The notes under the pieces: model-generated
Told to the model about the DNA's origin: nothing
The model's database searches: none
Seen by the model: only the letters and a program-made list of their open reading frames with translations
Origin: Symsagittifera roscoffensis
Taxonomy: Eukaryota; Xenacoelomorpha; Acoela; Convolutidae
NCBI RefSeq assembly: GCF_963678635.1
Contig: NC_087065.1
Span: 42,721,430-42,785,429, forward strand
DNA: 64,000 nt
Reading direction: 5' to 3'
Part shown: positions 46,605-58,569 of the stretch, one piece after another
Numbering within the stretch: position 1 is the first letter of the stretch
Layout: the number at the start of each line of letters is the position of its first letter
Translations under genes and position numbers: made by a program

Positions 46605-47044
46605 GGCGTATGCACTCGGTATAAATTATCTGAAATTTTCCCACAAAAAAACAAGGCTTAACCAAAAAATCATTCCAAAAATCAGTGATTTTCATTCTTT
46701 TGCTGTTCTGCTTTCCTTGGTAAAAAATTGATGTCATCGTCTTTTTTTGAATTTCTCTTTCTTTATTAGCAAAAATTGTTCTTATTGCGATGTACTTATT
46801 GAGAAATGTTAGGGCATTATACCATTAAGTTAATAATGTTGTCTTTTGTCACGTCATGACTTGTTTTTATGGCAAAACTTTTAAGAGCCAAGAGCTCATT
46901 ACGAGGCCACCCGCATCTAAGAAAGTGAAGAGAAATCAATTGTAATTGATTTATTGTGCAAGAATCTCTGCATTTATCAAAAGATCAAAGCGGAAATTTT
47001 GCAAATTGAGCATACAATCGATTTCTAAACCTAACTTTTCTCAA
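46605..47044. other. Downstream of the membrane-protein exon; no gene seen
   Basis: Non-coding. No clean AATAAA is seen close to the stop. Confidence 0.35.
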
Positions 47045-47335
47045 GTTGCAAAACGAATCCGTTAACCTCTCCCCCCTAGCGTTTGCCCCTTTGTCCCCTT
47101 ACAACCCCACCCCAATATTTGCAACTTTACCCCCCACACCTGAACAAACAACCACAAAACCCACCCCCCCCCCCTCCACCTGATCACCTAAAACACACCC
47201 CCCCCCCACGCATGAACCACACCACACCCAACTGAACTGCGCGCCCCATGACCTGAATCAACCCCCTTCTTCCATCTGATGACCTCAACCACCTGAAGTA
47301 CTCCCCACACCTGAACCAAATCCCCCGCCAGAACC
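47045..47335. repeat. C-rich minisatellite (CACCTGAAC / ACCCCCC)
   Basis: Imperfect units of about 20-30 bp with CACCTGAAC, CACCTGATCACC and C runs of 8-12. Related, in the opposite orientation, to the G-rich block at 7,310-7,430. Confidence 0.55.
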
Positions 47336-47365
47336 AACAATAAATTGGAAAAAATTGATTTTAAT

Positions 47366-48960
47366 GGAGTTTTATTGTTCCGACTTTCGTAACGAAACTA
47401 GCGTAATATTGTGCTCGGAGTGGTTTTTTTTCTTCAGACAAATTTCGACATTTCAGCTAGCCATTTTGACAAAATTTTTTGTATCATTCCAAACGTATTG
47501 TTGTCCTGAGGTCAAATTTGAAAAGATATTTCACCACTGATTCTTTTTTGTAAGTTATGGGGGTTTAAAGATTGCCATTTTGGCCAACTTGGGGCAATTA
47601 ACGCGCGATTAATTTCGCACTATTAACGCGTAAGCGGAGATTTAATCAGTTTTAGAAATCGACTCAAATTGGTTGAAGAAAGATTATTTGCCATAGTTGA
47701 TCAGTACTAGGAGCAAAAGCGATCACTTTGTACTTTATTTGGGGGGATGATTTTCTCAAAAATCGCAAATTAAAAAAAAAATCATTTTATTGTTCCGATT
47801 TTCGATACGAAAGTAACAGAATATTTGTGCTCGGGGTGGGTTTTTTTTCTTCAGACAAATTTCGACTTTTTAACTAGCCATTTTTGACGAAATTTTTTTT
47901 ATATCATTCAAAAGGTATTGTTGTCCTGAGCTTAAATTTGAAAAGATATTTCACCTGTGGTCTTTTTCGTAAAGTTATGAATGCTTAAAGGTTGCCATTT
48001 TGGCCATTTTGATCAATTTGGGACAATTAACGCGCGATATAATTCGAGCTATTAACGCGTAAGCGGAGATTTAATCCGTCTTAGAAATTGTTCCAAATTG
48101 GTTGAACGAAGCTTATTTGCCATAATTGATTTGTTACAAGGAACGAAATCTATCCTTTTGTAATTTATATGGCGTGTGGGGGGATGTTTTTCTTTTAAAA
48201 AATTTCAATTTTTAGAAAAAAAATTTTCATTTTATTTTATTTCGTTTAATTTTTTAAAGTTATTACTGCTCCATAAACCTTAAAAGGCAGTCGGAACATT
48301 CAGGGCTTCGCCCTTATACGAGCAGTCTTGTTTTTTCTTAACCTTTAATTTTTTCCTGTTGTTACACAACTCCATAGGCTTTAAAATGCAGTGGTAACAT
48401 ACAAGGCTTCGCCCTGATATGAACAGTTTTGTTGTATTTATCTATAATTTTCTTATAATTGTTCCGACTTTCGAAGAAAACGAAATACTTATGCTCGGTG
48501 TGGTTTTTTACAGTCAATTTTCGCCGACCGAAATAATAGTTTCAACAAAAACGATTTCTGCTCCATTGAAGATATCAACTTCATGAGTTCAAATTCAAAA
48601 AGATATTTTACCTCCGATATGTTTTTGTGAAGTTCTGGGGGTTTGAATTTTGCCATATTGGCAAAGTTCTGGACTCAATTATGCGCGCTTTGAAGAGTGA
48701 GTTTTTTCATAACGCTGAGAGCGCAACGCGAATTTTTTATGCGAGGCGAATTATCCGGCACAACAATATGGCTTGAATTGAGGCTAGCTAATTGGCCGCA
48801 TTAATTTCCTACGACTCAAAATTTCCCACTTTGGTTTTGTCCAAAATTTATAGGTTTTCAATCTTTTCTTTTCTAAAGACCATTCGATATGAATCAGGGA
48901 CAATCGGAACATTCAGGGCTTTGCACTGATATACGAGCAGTCTTGTTGATTTTCAATGCG
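47366..48960 (+). repeat. Tandem units of the TTGTTCCGACTTTCG dispersed repeat
   Basis: TTGTTCCGAYTTTCG starts units at about 47,368, 47,793 and 48,460. The first two (426 bp apart) carry the same order: TGTGCTCGGGGTGG, TTCAGACAAATTTCGAC, TTGTCCTGAG, GATATTTCACC, GCCATTTTGGCCA, AATTAACGCGCGAT, AAGCGGAGATTTAATC. Unit 2 ends with a CGCCCTTATACGAGCAG tail at about 48,310. Unit 3 lacks the middle and ends at about 48,940. Related to 12,940-14,620. Confidence 0.75.
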
Positions 48961-50029
48961 CAAGGGATTTTAATGTTTTAAAAAATAATAGCAATTTAAT
49001 CCAAGTTTTAATTTATTATAATCGATTTTTTTCACTTTCATAGACACTGACAATAAATTGCAATTATAATCAATTTTTGTCCATAGAAATCTAGTGCGGG
49101 CTAACTGTGCCCTGTATAGACGCACGGGTTAGTGTGTGTAGATCACTAGAATTCAGAGACTTTAAACATGTTTCAAATTGTAAATGGATTCCACTAGCAA
49201 AATTTACTCTTTAACATAAATTTTGTCGGCACACGGACTCTGCAATGAGCGAACATTGATAATTGTTGCGGCTTCCGCATTCAATAAGAAATGCCTAGAT
49301 AAAAGTGTCTAAGTATCCGTTGCGAGCCAATTTATTTCTTTTTTTTTTAAGTTGGTCAGTAAAAATTCTGCTTTATGTCGAAATGATTCCGCAAAATTCT
49401 TCTGCATTATGTTGAATATGATAAAAAAGAAAGTCTGCTAGCTTGATCAATTTTAGCTTGCACTATAATCTACTCACGGAAAACAATATCTCAAAGAAAA
49501 TCACGATTGATTTTGAGATATTTTCAATGTCACTTTGACACTTTCATTCCCTTTTGTTTACTGAAATTTACTTTAAAACATATCAAATTTAAGGGTTATA
49601 AAAAGAAAATGTTTTAAGAGGTTTTAACAAGTTCTTCAATAGCTGAATAAAAATATTTTTTGAAGCACAATAAATACCATTGCAGCATTGTTTTAATTGA
49701 TTTTTGACCAACTGTTTCAACTTAATTCTAGAAAAAGATAAAATGTAAATGTTAGAACAAATTTTTATTTCAGAATAAATTTTCAGCTAGATGAAAAGGG
49801 CTCAACGAGTATCATAAAATTTAGAAAACATCTTGCAAGTCTTTGTAAAAATCATCGATATGTTGTAGTTTGGAGAATTTTGAAGTTTCAACACTTGTTA
49901 TAAAATTCAGATAGACCTGATTTTGTGACTTAACTTTTTCTGCATGTTCTGCCACGAATTCCTGCAATTTATGCATCAAAATTTGCTTCTCTTTCGAATC
50001 TTTTAAACTACTTTCCCCTTAATGCTACA
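48961..50029. other. No gene seen
   Basis: AT-rich. A weak ATTATAATCGATT block lies at about 49,010-49,080. This region separates the repeat array from the retroelement. Confidence 0.4.
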
Positions 50030-51950
50030 GGGGGTCATTTCATTAAATAGTACGAAATTCGCATATTGGAACCAGATCCAAACTATAATTTATTATTGGT
50101 TATAATTTAGATATTTTATCCCTATAAAATATTAAAGACTAACCAATCACACTCCATCAAACTAACAACCCACTTATTTGTAAGTGCTGAAATTACTTGT
50201 AATTTCAGCACCAGAGCAATTTGAATTTAACTTACATTTTTGTTGCTTTCTCCGAGAGACCGACTCGTAACAAATCCAGTATACTCTAGATCTATTGAGA
50301 CTAAGAGATATAAGAGTAAGATTAAGATCGGTATTAGACTAAGAAGTTGCACGAAACTATCCGGCCGAGAACTACCCGGTATTGGAAAAAAACCTCGGAC
50401 AAGAGACAATTTACGACTACAAAGGAACTTACCATTAAGTTTCATGATCGTACGGCAAAAGCCAACACAAACTTTTATATTTTGAATTTTAATAGCATTG
50501 AATTTAGATTTTCATTTGCAAACATAGTATCTTTGAAGAATACTCTTCAATGACAATTACAGGCGCTAAACTTATTATTGTACAACAACGACTGATAAAA
50601 ACATCTCTAGTCGTTCTCTTCAAAAATCTGCAGTAAATTTAAAAGATATCTGGAAAATTTTTTTATTGAAAACAAAATTATAAAAATTCGTTAGTATGAA
50701 CAAAAATTGTTAGTATTTATTAATCATGTGTTCATCAGCTTCATCAGCTAAAACATAACAGCGAATCATAAATCCACTAATATCATCAAAAACTAATGAA
50801 ACAAATGTTTTCTATTAATTAAACCTTAACTTAGTTTAAGGCCTATCTTAATTCTTATTGCCATTTAAATTAAACTTTTTTGAACTTAACAGATCATCAA
50901 GGTTTTCCTTGGATCTTTAATTCACTTTCAACTAAATTAAATTTAATTTCCTTAATTTTATATCCTGATCATCAAGGCTTATCCTTGGATCAAATAGAAC
51001 AATTTTGTTCTCCCCGTCACAATTAATAAAGTGTCTAACGACATCAAATGTCGATTCACTACCCAAACCCTTCCTCAAACCCAGGACTATTAGAAATTTT
51101 TCAATCACACTAACCATCCTAATTAGGATAAACAGTGAAGAACTTCGGTTATTCATCCTTCACTTGACCACCCTCTTACCTGACCCAGGATAATACTTAA
51201 ACTTAGTAAGTTTAAAATAGTATCTAACGAACTACTTGTGTTCTAATTGTACCTGAACCTTGAGGATCGTTTTACTTTTTTCCAACGCTTGATCACAAAC
51301 TCTACCCCTAAGTAAGATTAAGTAAGTTAACACCTTAACTTATACTAGCTACGAGAAAGTAAAAATCATTCTCAGGAATCGATATGTACTTTTCTCTCCA
51401 ACCCTGAAATACATGACCCAAGTTAGGCTAACCACAAAAAATTGTAAGAACTAACAGTTTAGCACATCAAAAAACTACTAATCCCAATATTGCATCCGTC
51501 ATCCTAAAACCTTATGTCACTAGACAATATAGGAAATAAACAAACAATCATATTACACAATTCTGAAATAAACAACGAAAAATATGATCTCGTAATCACT
51601 CCACAAAAACAAACAATAGGATATATCAGAACAAAACGACAGACAATCACAAGGAAATATTAAAGCAAACAAAGACCGATTACTCGAAAAATATTTTCAA
51701 AACTAAGAAACGCAGTCTCCGAATCAGAAACCAGTAATTTAGAAGAACTTTACAGATTAAAAAACTCCGTGAATAAAAATTATCAAGTTTATGATACAAT
51801 ATATTTTTCTGATTCAGAAACCACATCACAATAATCAATACAAGGAAAATGAAGAATAAAAAAGACATACAAAAACAAACCAGTACGTCTATACAATTGG
51901 AATAATCAATAAAACACATTGAAAACTACACATCAACAGTCATAAAACAC
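50030..51950 (+). promoter_or_regulatory. Putative 5' LTR and leader of the retroelement
   Basis: Non-coding block before Gag. It contains a TATAAAAT word at about 50,124 and a perfect 13-bp inverted repeat with a 2-base loop (GTGCTGAAATTAC / GTAATTTCAGCAC, 50,184-50,211). I did not find a convincing tRNA primer-binding site. Without the 3' LTR in the window the LTR/leader border cannot be set. Confidence 0.3.
50184..50211. repeat. Perfect 13-bp inverted repeat, 2-base loop
   Basis: GTGCTGAAATTAC, TT, GTAATTTCAGCAC. It lies in the presumed LTR of the retroelement and would form a stable hairpin in its RNA. Confidence 0.9.
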
Positions 51951-51964
51951 AAAAATGAGTCAAA

Positions 51965-52528
51965 ATGAAGAAAGCAAAGACAAAAATTTATTCATCCACT
52001 TTTAATAATTCACTCACTGATGATAGAGGACAAACACAATTTTGTCAAAATTTAATCGCAAATTTATTCGAAAAAGGAAATCGTCAGAAAACAGCAGAAT
52101 TTCCAGAAAGAAAATTCAAAAGACAAATTATTGATCACTATTTAAAAGGAATAAGTAAAATAACACAACAGTACGGAATCTATACCATAGAAATCAAATC
52201 ACCAAGTAAGTTTCAAGGTAGATATCAAACAGAAGACGTAGATATAGAAGTTTCAAAATCATTTACAGAATACATAAAAAAAATACAACATCAAAACTCA
52301 CAAAGAGCGAATTCACTATTCAATAACAATGTATTTTCAATAATGTATAGTGATCTATCTATACTAGGAAAAACAGAATCTCAAGGAAATTCACCAGTTC
52401 AAACATCTAGATACACAGCGGTAAGACATGAAATTGCAATATTCTCCGAATTTTCAAACACAATCCGTGAAAATTTAACCAGTAACGAAGTTTCGCAGAA
52501 AGTTAATCACGATTTACAAAAATTTTAG
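51965..52528 (+). CDS. Gag N-terminal segment
   Basis: An open frame of 187 codons from ATG at 51,965. It is basic and hydrophilic, predicted mostly helical, with no recognised domain; position and composition fit the matrix-like N-terminal part of a Ty3/gypsy Gag. It ends with TAG, and the coding trace continues in another frame from 52,528. An ATG ten bases upstream opens a different, short frame. Confidence 0.5.
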   Translation: MKKAKTKIYSSTFNNSLTDDRGQTQFCQNLIANLFEKGNRQKTAEFPERKFKRQIIDHYLKGISKITQQYGIYTIEIKSPSKFQGRYQTEDVDIEVSKSFTEYIKKIQHQNSQRANSLFNNNVFSIMYSDLSILGKTESQGNSPVQTSRYTAVRHEIAIFSEFSNTIRENLTSNEVSQKVNHDLQKF

Positions 52529-53691
52529 CCTGGTTTATCATTGATTTTTTCACACATAATTTTGACTTAATCTCACAAGCAAGAAAAAATTTTAGACGTC
52601 AAAACTCTATTGATGAAACAGTCTTAGCAGAACAATCAGATTATGTTTGGGACCCTGTTTGGTCTCATCCATGTTTCCTGAACATACCAACAGATATTTC
52701 AAGTCAAGCAATTAGCACAATTTCTATTAACAAAGATTATATTAAAGTATATCCACTTACAATTGGTGCAACACCTTTAAATAAAAATTCATTTCTACCC
52801 GATAGACTAGGAAATTTTAGTTTAAACTCAACCCTCATACAACAAGAAAACTAAAAAGGAACTAGAATTCTTACACAACATGATATTCAAACACCATCAC
52901 ATTTCGTAAATGAAGAAGTAGTTGAAACAGTAACAACAACAGCACAACAAAGTATTTCACCAATACATCCAAATCTTACAACTCCAAGACCCAAAAAACC
53001 AACATTACCACAGGTAAAATTACAATCTACGGTTAAACCCTCCGTTGTTCCAAAATATTCACAAATGGATTACCAAACGCTTAGACCAATGACGAAACCA
53101 ACACAAAAACAAAGAACATTCACTAGAAATAATTTTGCAGAACATGTAAATAGACCACAAACAACTAAACACTCTCGTGCAAACACGCAAAAACATATAT
53201 TTTCACAAAGACAAAAATTCCAGCAACCGACATCAAACTCAGTAAACTTTAATGATAACCCACGACTTTCACAAGAATAAAGTGAAAATTATCCATTTTT
53301 CCAGCAAAACAAAATTTTTAGACAGCAAAACAAGAATAGACACCAAACACCTTATTACACATCTAATTATCTTTCATCAGATGATGAAGATTATTATAAC
53401 CAAAATAATCCACAATGTTATCAAAATCAAAGACTCCACTCTTACCACGTAAACCAGCCAGATATTTTTGAACCACATACACAAGAACAACATATGCGAC
53501 AACCTAGCCTAAATGTAGCATCTCAAAATAATAATTATTATTCACAAAATCCAGTTAGTACAGATTCTTATCAACCAACCATATGCGAAATGAAATCCCG
53601 CTACCCTATTACTTATAACAACATGAAAATACAAAGAGTCAACTTACAATTTTTTCACAAATGCCAAATGCCGCAGAATCAATTCAAATGA
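52528..53691 (+). pseudogene. Gag middle: Gln/Asn/Tyr-rich low-complexity region
   Basis: One frame with stops only at 52,852, 53,278 and 53,689. The first third is mixed (WDPVWSHPCFLNIPTDISS). From about 53,000 it is dominated by Gln, Asn, Pro, Thr and Tyr (QQPTSNSVNFNDN, DDEDYYNQNN, NNNYYSQNP). This is prion-like low-complexity composition without hydrophobic core, so an unstructured linker between matrix-like and capsid parts of Gag. Confidence 0.55.
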
Positions 53692-54414
53692 CTATGAATC
53701 CATACCTAATGGGTGGATCGTCAATAACATCAAACAAGCCATTAATGGTATTTACAGGTACAGACCTACCTTGAATATTCTGTAGAAGATTATTTAAATG
53801 CAGTCACAGCAAATCTAATCTTAAATATAGGACCTGAACCAATAAATAAACAATTTCACCAAAATTGGATACATAGACGCACAGCGTTAATACAAACCAC
53901 ACTTGATGGCGCAGCTCAAAAATGGTTTTCAGTTTTACCTACAGATATAAAATCAGATTGGAAATTATTCACACAAAAATTTTCAAAAATGTTCGATTCA
54001 GAAAGGAACAAACCACATCAAAGAGCTTTATGCAATGAAATTCGTAGACTACCAAACGAAATGATCAAACAATTAGCAGTAAGGATCGAAACACTATTCC
54101 GGAAAGCATATTCACTCATCGCACATGATTATAAAAACACAAAAATGACAGAGATTTTGATGATGACTCTAACACCTCGATTACGAAAAATAGCAATTAA
54201 AAAGAGAGCATTACAGCCTTCCTCAATTCGAGAACCAGATTTAGATTTTAGAAAACTAGTTGATAAACTAGAACAAGCAGAAATCACTATGAAACTAGAG
54301 GAAACAAAAAACCTCAAACTACAATATGTGAGTAATATTCAAACCACTACAACACAAATAAAAGGTATACACAACTCAGATATAGATTTATCCGAAAAAG
54401 CACTGAAATTTTGA
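53688..54414 (+). pseudogene. Gag capsid domain
   Basis: Starts MTMNPYLMGG in one frame, switches frame at about 53,770 and runs YSVEDYLNAV, then TTLDGAAQKWFSVLP, WKLFTQKF, and NEIRRLPNEMIKQLAVRIETLFRKA. F-x-G-x-D...D-Y-L, G-x-A-x-x-W and the F-x-x-x-F helix are landmarks of the Ty3/gypsy capsid (Retrotrans_gag). After the frame switch the frame is open to TGA at 54,412. Confidence 0.7.
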
Positions 54415-54665
54415 ATATATACGAGAAAAAACCAAATTTTAAAGGTAAACGATCATTCAAAAAATGGTGTAACTATTGCCGAAGATACGGACATAGCATT
54501 GCTGAATGCAAACAAAAACAACAAGAAAACCAGATTAAAGCACAAAAACACAAAGAACCAAACAAGTCATTTTATCAGTACATGAAAAAAGATCAAAATT
54601 TACCAAATAAAAACATTCACAGTAATAATAGTTCTGGGAAACCACTTCCAATCAATTCAAATTAA
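54411..54665 (+). CDS. Gag nucleocapsid zinc knuckle
   Basis: Continues one base back in frame from the capsid. WCNYCRRYGHSIAECKQKQ is a CCHC knuckle (C-x2-C-x4-H-x4-C) beginning at 54,468, which binds the genomic RNA in retroelement particles. It is flanked by Lys/Arg-rich stretches and ends at TAA (54,663), after which the same frame continues as the RS-rich tail. Confidence 0.75.
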   Translation: MNIYEKKPNFKGKRSFKKWCNYCRRYGHSIAECKQKQQENQIKAQKHKEPNKSFYQYMKKDQNLPNKNIHSNNSSGKPLPINSN

Positions 54666-55292
54666 TCAAGAAATCAATCACCCTATAACTCTTATTACAG
54701 AGGCAGATCACCAGACCAAAGAAATTCACGTAAATTCTCACAAAAAAGATATAGTCGATCAAATAGTCGAAATAATCAGTATCGAAATAATTATTCTCAA
54801 TCAAGCTTAAACAGACCAGATTATTCGTTTAAAACCAGTTCCCATTCACATTCTAGGAATAGACACTACTCCAATGATAGATCAAGAAATTCATCGTACA
54901 ATAGACATAGATATCATTCCAACAATAGAAATAGAAGCTACTCAAATAATCGAAAGCAACGACATCAAAACAAAAGATCACGAAATTATTCAAACAACAG
55001 ATCAAATCACCAAAGATCTAACCACAAAAATTATCAAAATAGATCACGAGATAACTCACAAAATAGGAATTCAAATTATAACAATAGACAAAGAAACTAC
55101 TCTCAATCACCTCATAGGAAAAATACACGTTATCCCGATTCTCAAAACAAATAGAGAAGCAATACACCAAAACATCAAAGACAAATAAATCAAGTACGAA
55201 CAACTGAAGAAACAGAAAATGATGATTTACAATTAAATCACTTCAATTGCGAAACTACAGACAGTGAAAGCGATACAGAAACGCAAATTTAG
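54666..55292 (+). pseudogene. RS-rich Gag tail
   Basis: Same frame as the zinc knuckle, past one TAA. About 160 codons dense in Arg-Ser, Ser-Arg, Arg-Asn and Tyr-Ser pairs (RGRSPDQRNSRKFS, SRNNQYRNNYSQSS, SRNRHYSNDRSRNSS), open to TAG at 55,152. The same frame then carries an acidic segment (TTDSESDTETQI) to TAG at 55,290. The composition resembles the RS domains of splicing factors. A 104-codon frame on the same strand (54,874-55,188) is a shadow of this repeat-like coding. Confidence 0.6.
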
Positions 55293-55297
55293 TCAAC

Positions 55298-56086
55298 ATG
55301 ATCGAAGTTGAAAATGACTATGAAACTGTTACGTACGAACAACCATTTCATTCTCATGTCTATGAAAATCAATTAGAGCTTCTTTTAGATTACTACAATA
55401 GACCTAGAAGTAGTAAAATACCAATCAAGCAAATAGTAAATGATATAACGACATTACACGAACCTGAAAAAGAACAAGTACCATGTTCTAGTACAAATCA
55501 CTTTTACCAAAATATATCAAAAAAATCACCAAACGAAAAAACTTGGACAATTCCATTTCTTTTAGAAAGTCAAAAAAAAAAAAGAATTTCAATCACCAGA
55601 CCTTGGAATGAAATCAAAATTCTACTCCCGAAATTAACACCTGTAAAAATAGCCAGTAGACTAGCAACAGCACAAGGCTCAACCTTAACAAATTATGGAA
55701 AAATTCAATTTTTCCTCGTTCCCACTAAAACAATGGAACAAAACAAACTCCTACATAAACCGTTTAAACAAACATTCCAAATCACAGATATAAAGCACAA
55801 TAGTATTGGAATCCCATTCATCACAAAATACATACCAACTATTAATATACTAGACAGCAAATTTAATATGAAAGATAAATACACAAGAATGCAAAACACC
55901 GCTTTAACATTCTTTTCAAAGTTCTACCCCATTTGTAATAAAGAAAGAAAACATCTTAAACCACTCTCAGGATACATTTATGTATTCCCGATCAAACAAA
56001 TTCATCAATATGACAAAAATCAAAAGAGACAACACCTCTATATGTCTGACCTTGAATTTAGACCATTTCACAAAATTTTAGAGTAA
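55298..56086 (+). CDS. Pol: aspartic-protease-like region, catalytic motif lost
   Basis: A 262-codon open frame from ATG at 55,298, in the frame one base back from Gag, as expected for a gypsy-type gag/pol shift. TWTIPFLLESQ (82-92) sits where the family has L-D-T/S-G. Here it reads E90-S91-Q92, so neither the catalytic Asp nor the Gly is present. IGIPFITKYIPTINILD, in the middle of the frame, matches the usual I-L-G-x-D/P-F-L-x-K-Y block before the protease end. The rest leads into RT. A run of A at 55,571-55,582 lies beside the lost motif. Confidence 0.6.
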   Translation: MIEVENDYETVTYEQPFHSHVYENQLELLLDYYNRPRSSKIPIKQIVNDITTLHEPEKEQVPCSSTNHFYQNISKKSPNEKTWTIPFLLESQKKKRISITRPWNEIKILLPKLTPVKIASRLATAQGSTLTNYGKIQFFLVPTKTMEQNKLLHKPFKQTFQITDIKHNSIGIPFITKYIPTINILDSKFNMKDKYTRMQNTALTFFSKFYPICNKERKHLKPLSGYIYVFPIKQIHQYDKNQKRQHLYMSDLEFRPFHKILE

Positions 56087-56439
56087 CAATTTCATCCATA
56101 AAATACATGAAGAACTCAATTTCTGACATTATTGTATACATGTATACAATAACTCACCATATAAAATAACCCTACCTCTAGGACTCCTAGGATATTTTGA
56201 AACTAATAAAACAACTTCTCCTACAAAAGAAGTAGCATATAGAGTAAATATTATGTTACAACTATTAGATATATGCCAATCAACAATTCTTGACGAAGAA
56301 TTATCAATAAATAATATAATAAGCAACGAAAACAGAAACACAGACTATTTCACAAAAACACATTATTTTAAACCAACATTCAAAATATCAGACTATACAG
56401 GGGAACAACAAAAATTCTTGACAATGGTCAGTTTCAACA

Positions 56440-57330
56440 CTCTCGAATAACGCAGAATGAATTTGAAAAATTAGTCGATTTACTATTAAGATACCCAACA
56501 GTTTATGCCACATCTAAATTCGACGTTGGAAAAATAAATTCACCACTACATCTACCCTTGAAACCTGATGCAGTTTTCAAAAAACAAAGAGCAACAAAGT
56601 ACCAATCCACTTAAATGACAAAGTTAATAGATTACTTGAAATTCTAGAATAATATGAAATCATATCTCCAGTAATAAAAGAAGAACAGCCAAAAGGAAAC
56701 ACTTTTATAAACACTGTTATTATTCTAGCTGAAGGAGAATCACTAAAAATAGTTATAGACGATAGATATGTCAATTCACTTATTGATGAATCTAAATGTA
56801 ATTGGCCTATAGAACCAATTCAAGTAATTCTAACAAAAATAAACAGTAAATACTTCACAACCGCAGACATGAATAGTGCAAATAACCAAATGCCATAGAT
56901 GAACAATCACGACGATTAACACAATTTGTTATCGAAAATCAACAATACGAATTCAATAGATTATTCTATGGCATATCCATAGGACCAGCAGCTTTCTCAG
57001 CTTTTATGAGTAAAATTTATAGACCACTTGTACTCAAGAAAAATGCAACTACATACTTAGACGATGTGTTTATGCAATCACAAACCAAAGATGAAATGTT
57101 CACAGTTCTAGAAAAATATCATCAAATATTACAGAATGAAAACATGAGAGCAGTCCCAGACAAATCACATTTTTTCTTATCACGCGTAAAGTTTCTTGGA
57201 CACATTATAGAGAAAAACACTATTACCCCATTGAAATCACGCATAGATGCCATCCAAAAACTCCAGCCTCCTACAAACAAAAAAAAATCCAAGAACTCCT
57301 TGGAACGTTAAACTTCTCAAGTAAATATGT
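56440..57330 (+). pseudogene. Pol: reverse transcriptase (broken)
   Basis: Fragments in order: LKIVIDDRYVNSLI (fingers/palm), WPIEPIQVILTKINSKYFTTADMNSANNQ (motif A with its Asp), then, after stops near 56,896 and frame changes, MSKIYRPL...TTYLDDVFMQSQ with the YLDD box at 57,054-57,065, then FLGHIIEKNTITPLKSRIDAI, the thumb-side FLGH-I motif of Ty3/gypsy RTs. The last part (57,006-57,311) is open. Confidence 0.75.
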
Positions 57331-57419
57331 CTATAAAATGCAGTTATACTGAAGACCATTCTATAACATTCTTAGACAACAAAATAATTTTGAATGGACA
57401 ATAGAACACCAAACACGAT

Positions 57420-58092
57420 ATGAAGAAATCAAAAAAACTCCTCACCGAAAAAATTTCAAACACAATTCCAGACCCCAATCAATCATTTTATGCAATGTGC
57501 GATGCTTCAAACTTTGGCATCGGTGCAGCATTACTACAATCTCACAATGGAACAAATAAAATAAATCTCATATCGGCAAATTTTTGTCTACTTACACAAG
57601 CTGAATTACGACTCCCTACTCTTATGAGAGAATGCTATAATATATACTCTTACAGAATATGAAATTTTGATACTTGGATCAAAACATCCAACAATTTTAT
57701 TTACAGATCACAAACCTATTATATTCCTTTTTACACAAAAATCGAATCCAAACCATAGAGTTTACAGATTTCAATTATTTTTAATGAAAATTCCAAAGTT
57801 ACACATAGTATGGACAGCAAGAAAAAACCTTGCACTGCCTGATACTCTTAGTAGAAATACACCACCTGAACTACTAACAAGGAAAACAACATTTGAAATA
57901 CCACAAAATATAAAATTCTTTCTCGCTAAATATGAAACTTCACTACGATTGGAACGTAAATATGCAGGAAGAACAGACATCGATCAATCACAAATAAACA
58001 ATCTACAACACTTTCCACTAGATTTAGTTTGTCAAAAAAATCACTATGAAGTTGATTTACTAAGTACATCTACATTTAAGCCGATTCCATAA
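57420..58092 (+). pseudogene. Pol: RNase H and tether (broken)
   Basis: SFYAMCDASNFGIGAALLQ carries the first catalytic Asp (D at 57,501). A frame change at about 57,662 follows. Then HPTILFTDHKPIIFLFTQKSNPNHRVYRFQLFLM and WTARKNLALPDTLSRN complete the gypsy RNase H pattern (TDHKP, N-H-R, LSR). The frame then runs to TAA at 58,090. Confidence 0.75.
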
Positions 58093-58569
58093 TCACATTG
58101 GATCAAAAATAATACTCAACAAAAACGAATTAAACAACAACCACATAAAAAGATCTCATTTTCTTTAATAGAAAAGGAAAAACTGACTGATACAATGAAT
58201 TTATCAGGACCGTTACCAAATGATTCAAAATACACGATAAACCAAGTTTTTAATCTTCATGACCCAATTGATACAATACCCCTATCAAAGATAGAAATAG
58301 AAAACATTTTCCCACCAGCAACAGAAAAAATTACACTAGAATTATTACAGAAATATCAAAACCTCGATCCCGTCATCAGACAGCTAAAATCATGGCACAA
58401 ATATAAAAAACTAAACATACCAAAGCTGATACCACAATCTTAGGAAACAAAACACTCCTTAGATACTTCAGAAAATTCATTAATACTGTTTCATTTGAAA
58501 ACACAGATATTTTAGAAAATCAAACACCTGATTGTAAAGTACCTTGTCTACTCTTAAGCATGATGTTAA

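Noticed and set aside
54874-55188. 104-codon frame rich in Ile, Thr and Asp
   Set aside because: It overlaps the RS-rich Gag tail in another frame. The RS frame continues directly from the zinc knuckle, so this one is a shadow.
55240-55292. A canonical -1 slippery heptamer at the Gag/Pol border
   Set aside because: The frames do change by one base back at this border, but the AAATTTA word present is not split in the required register, so I do not call a programmed frameshift site.
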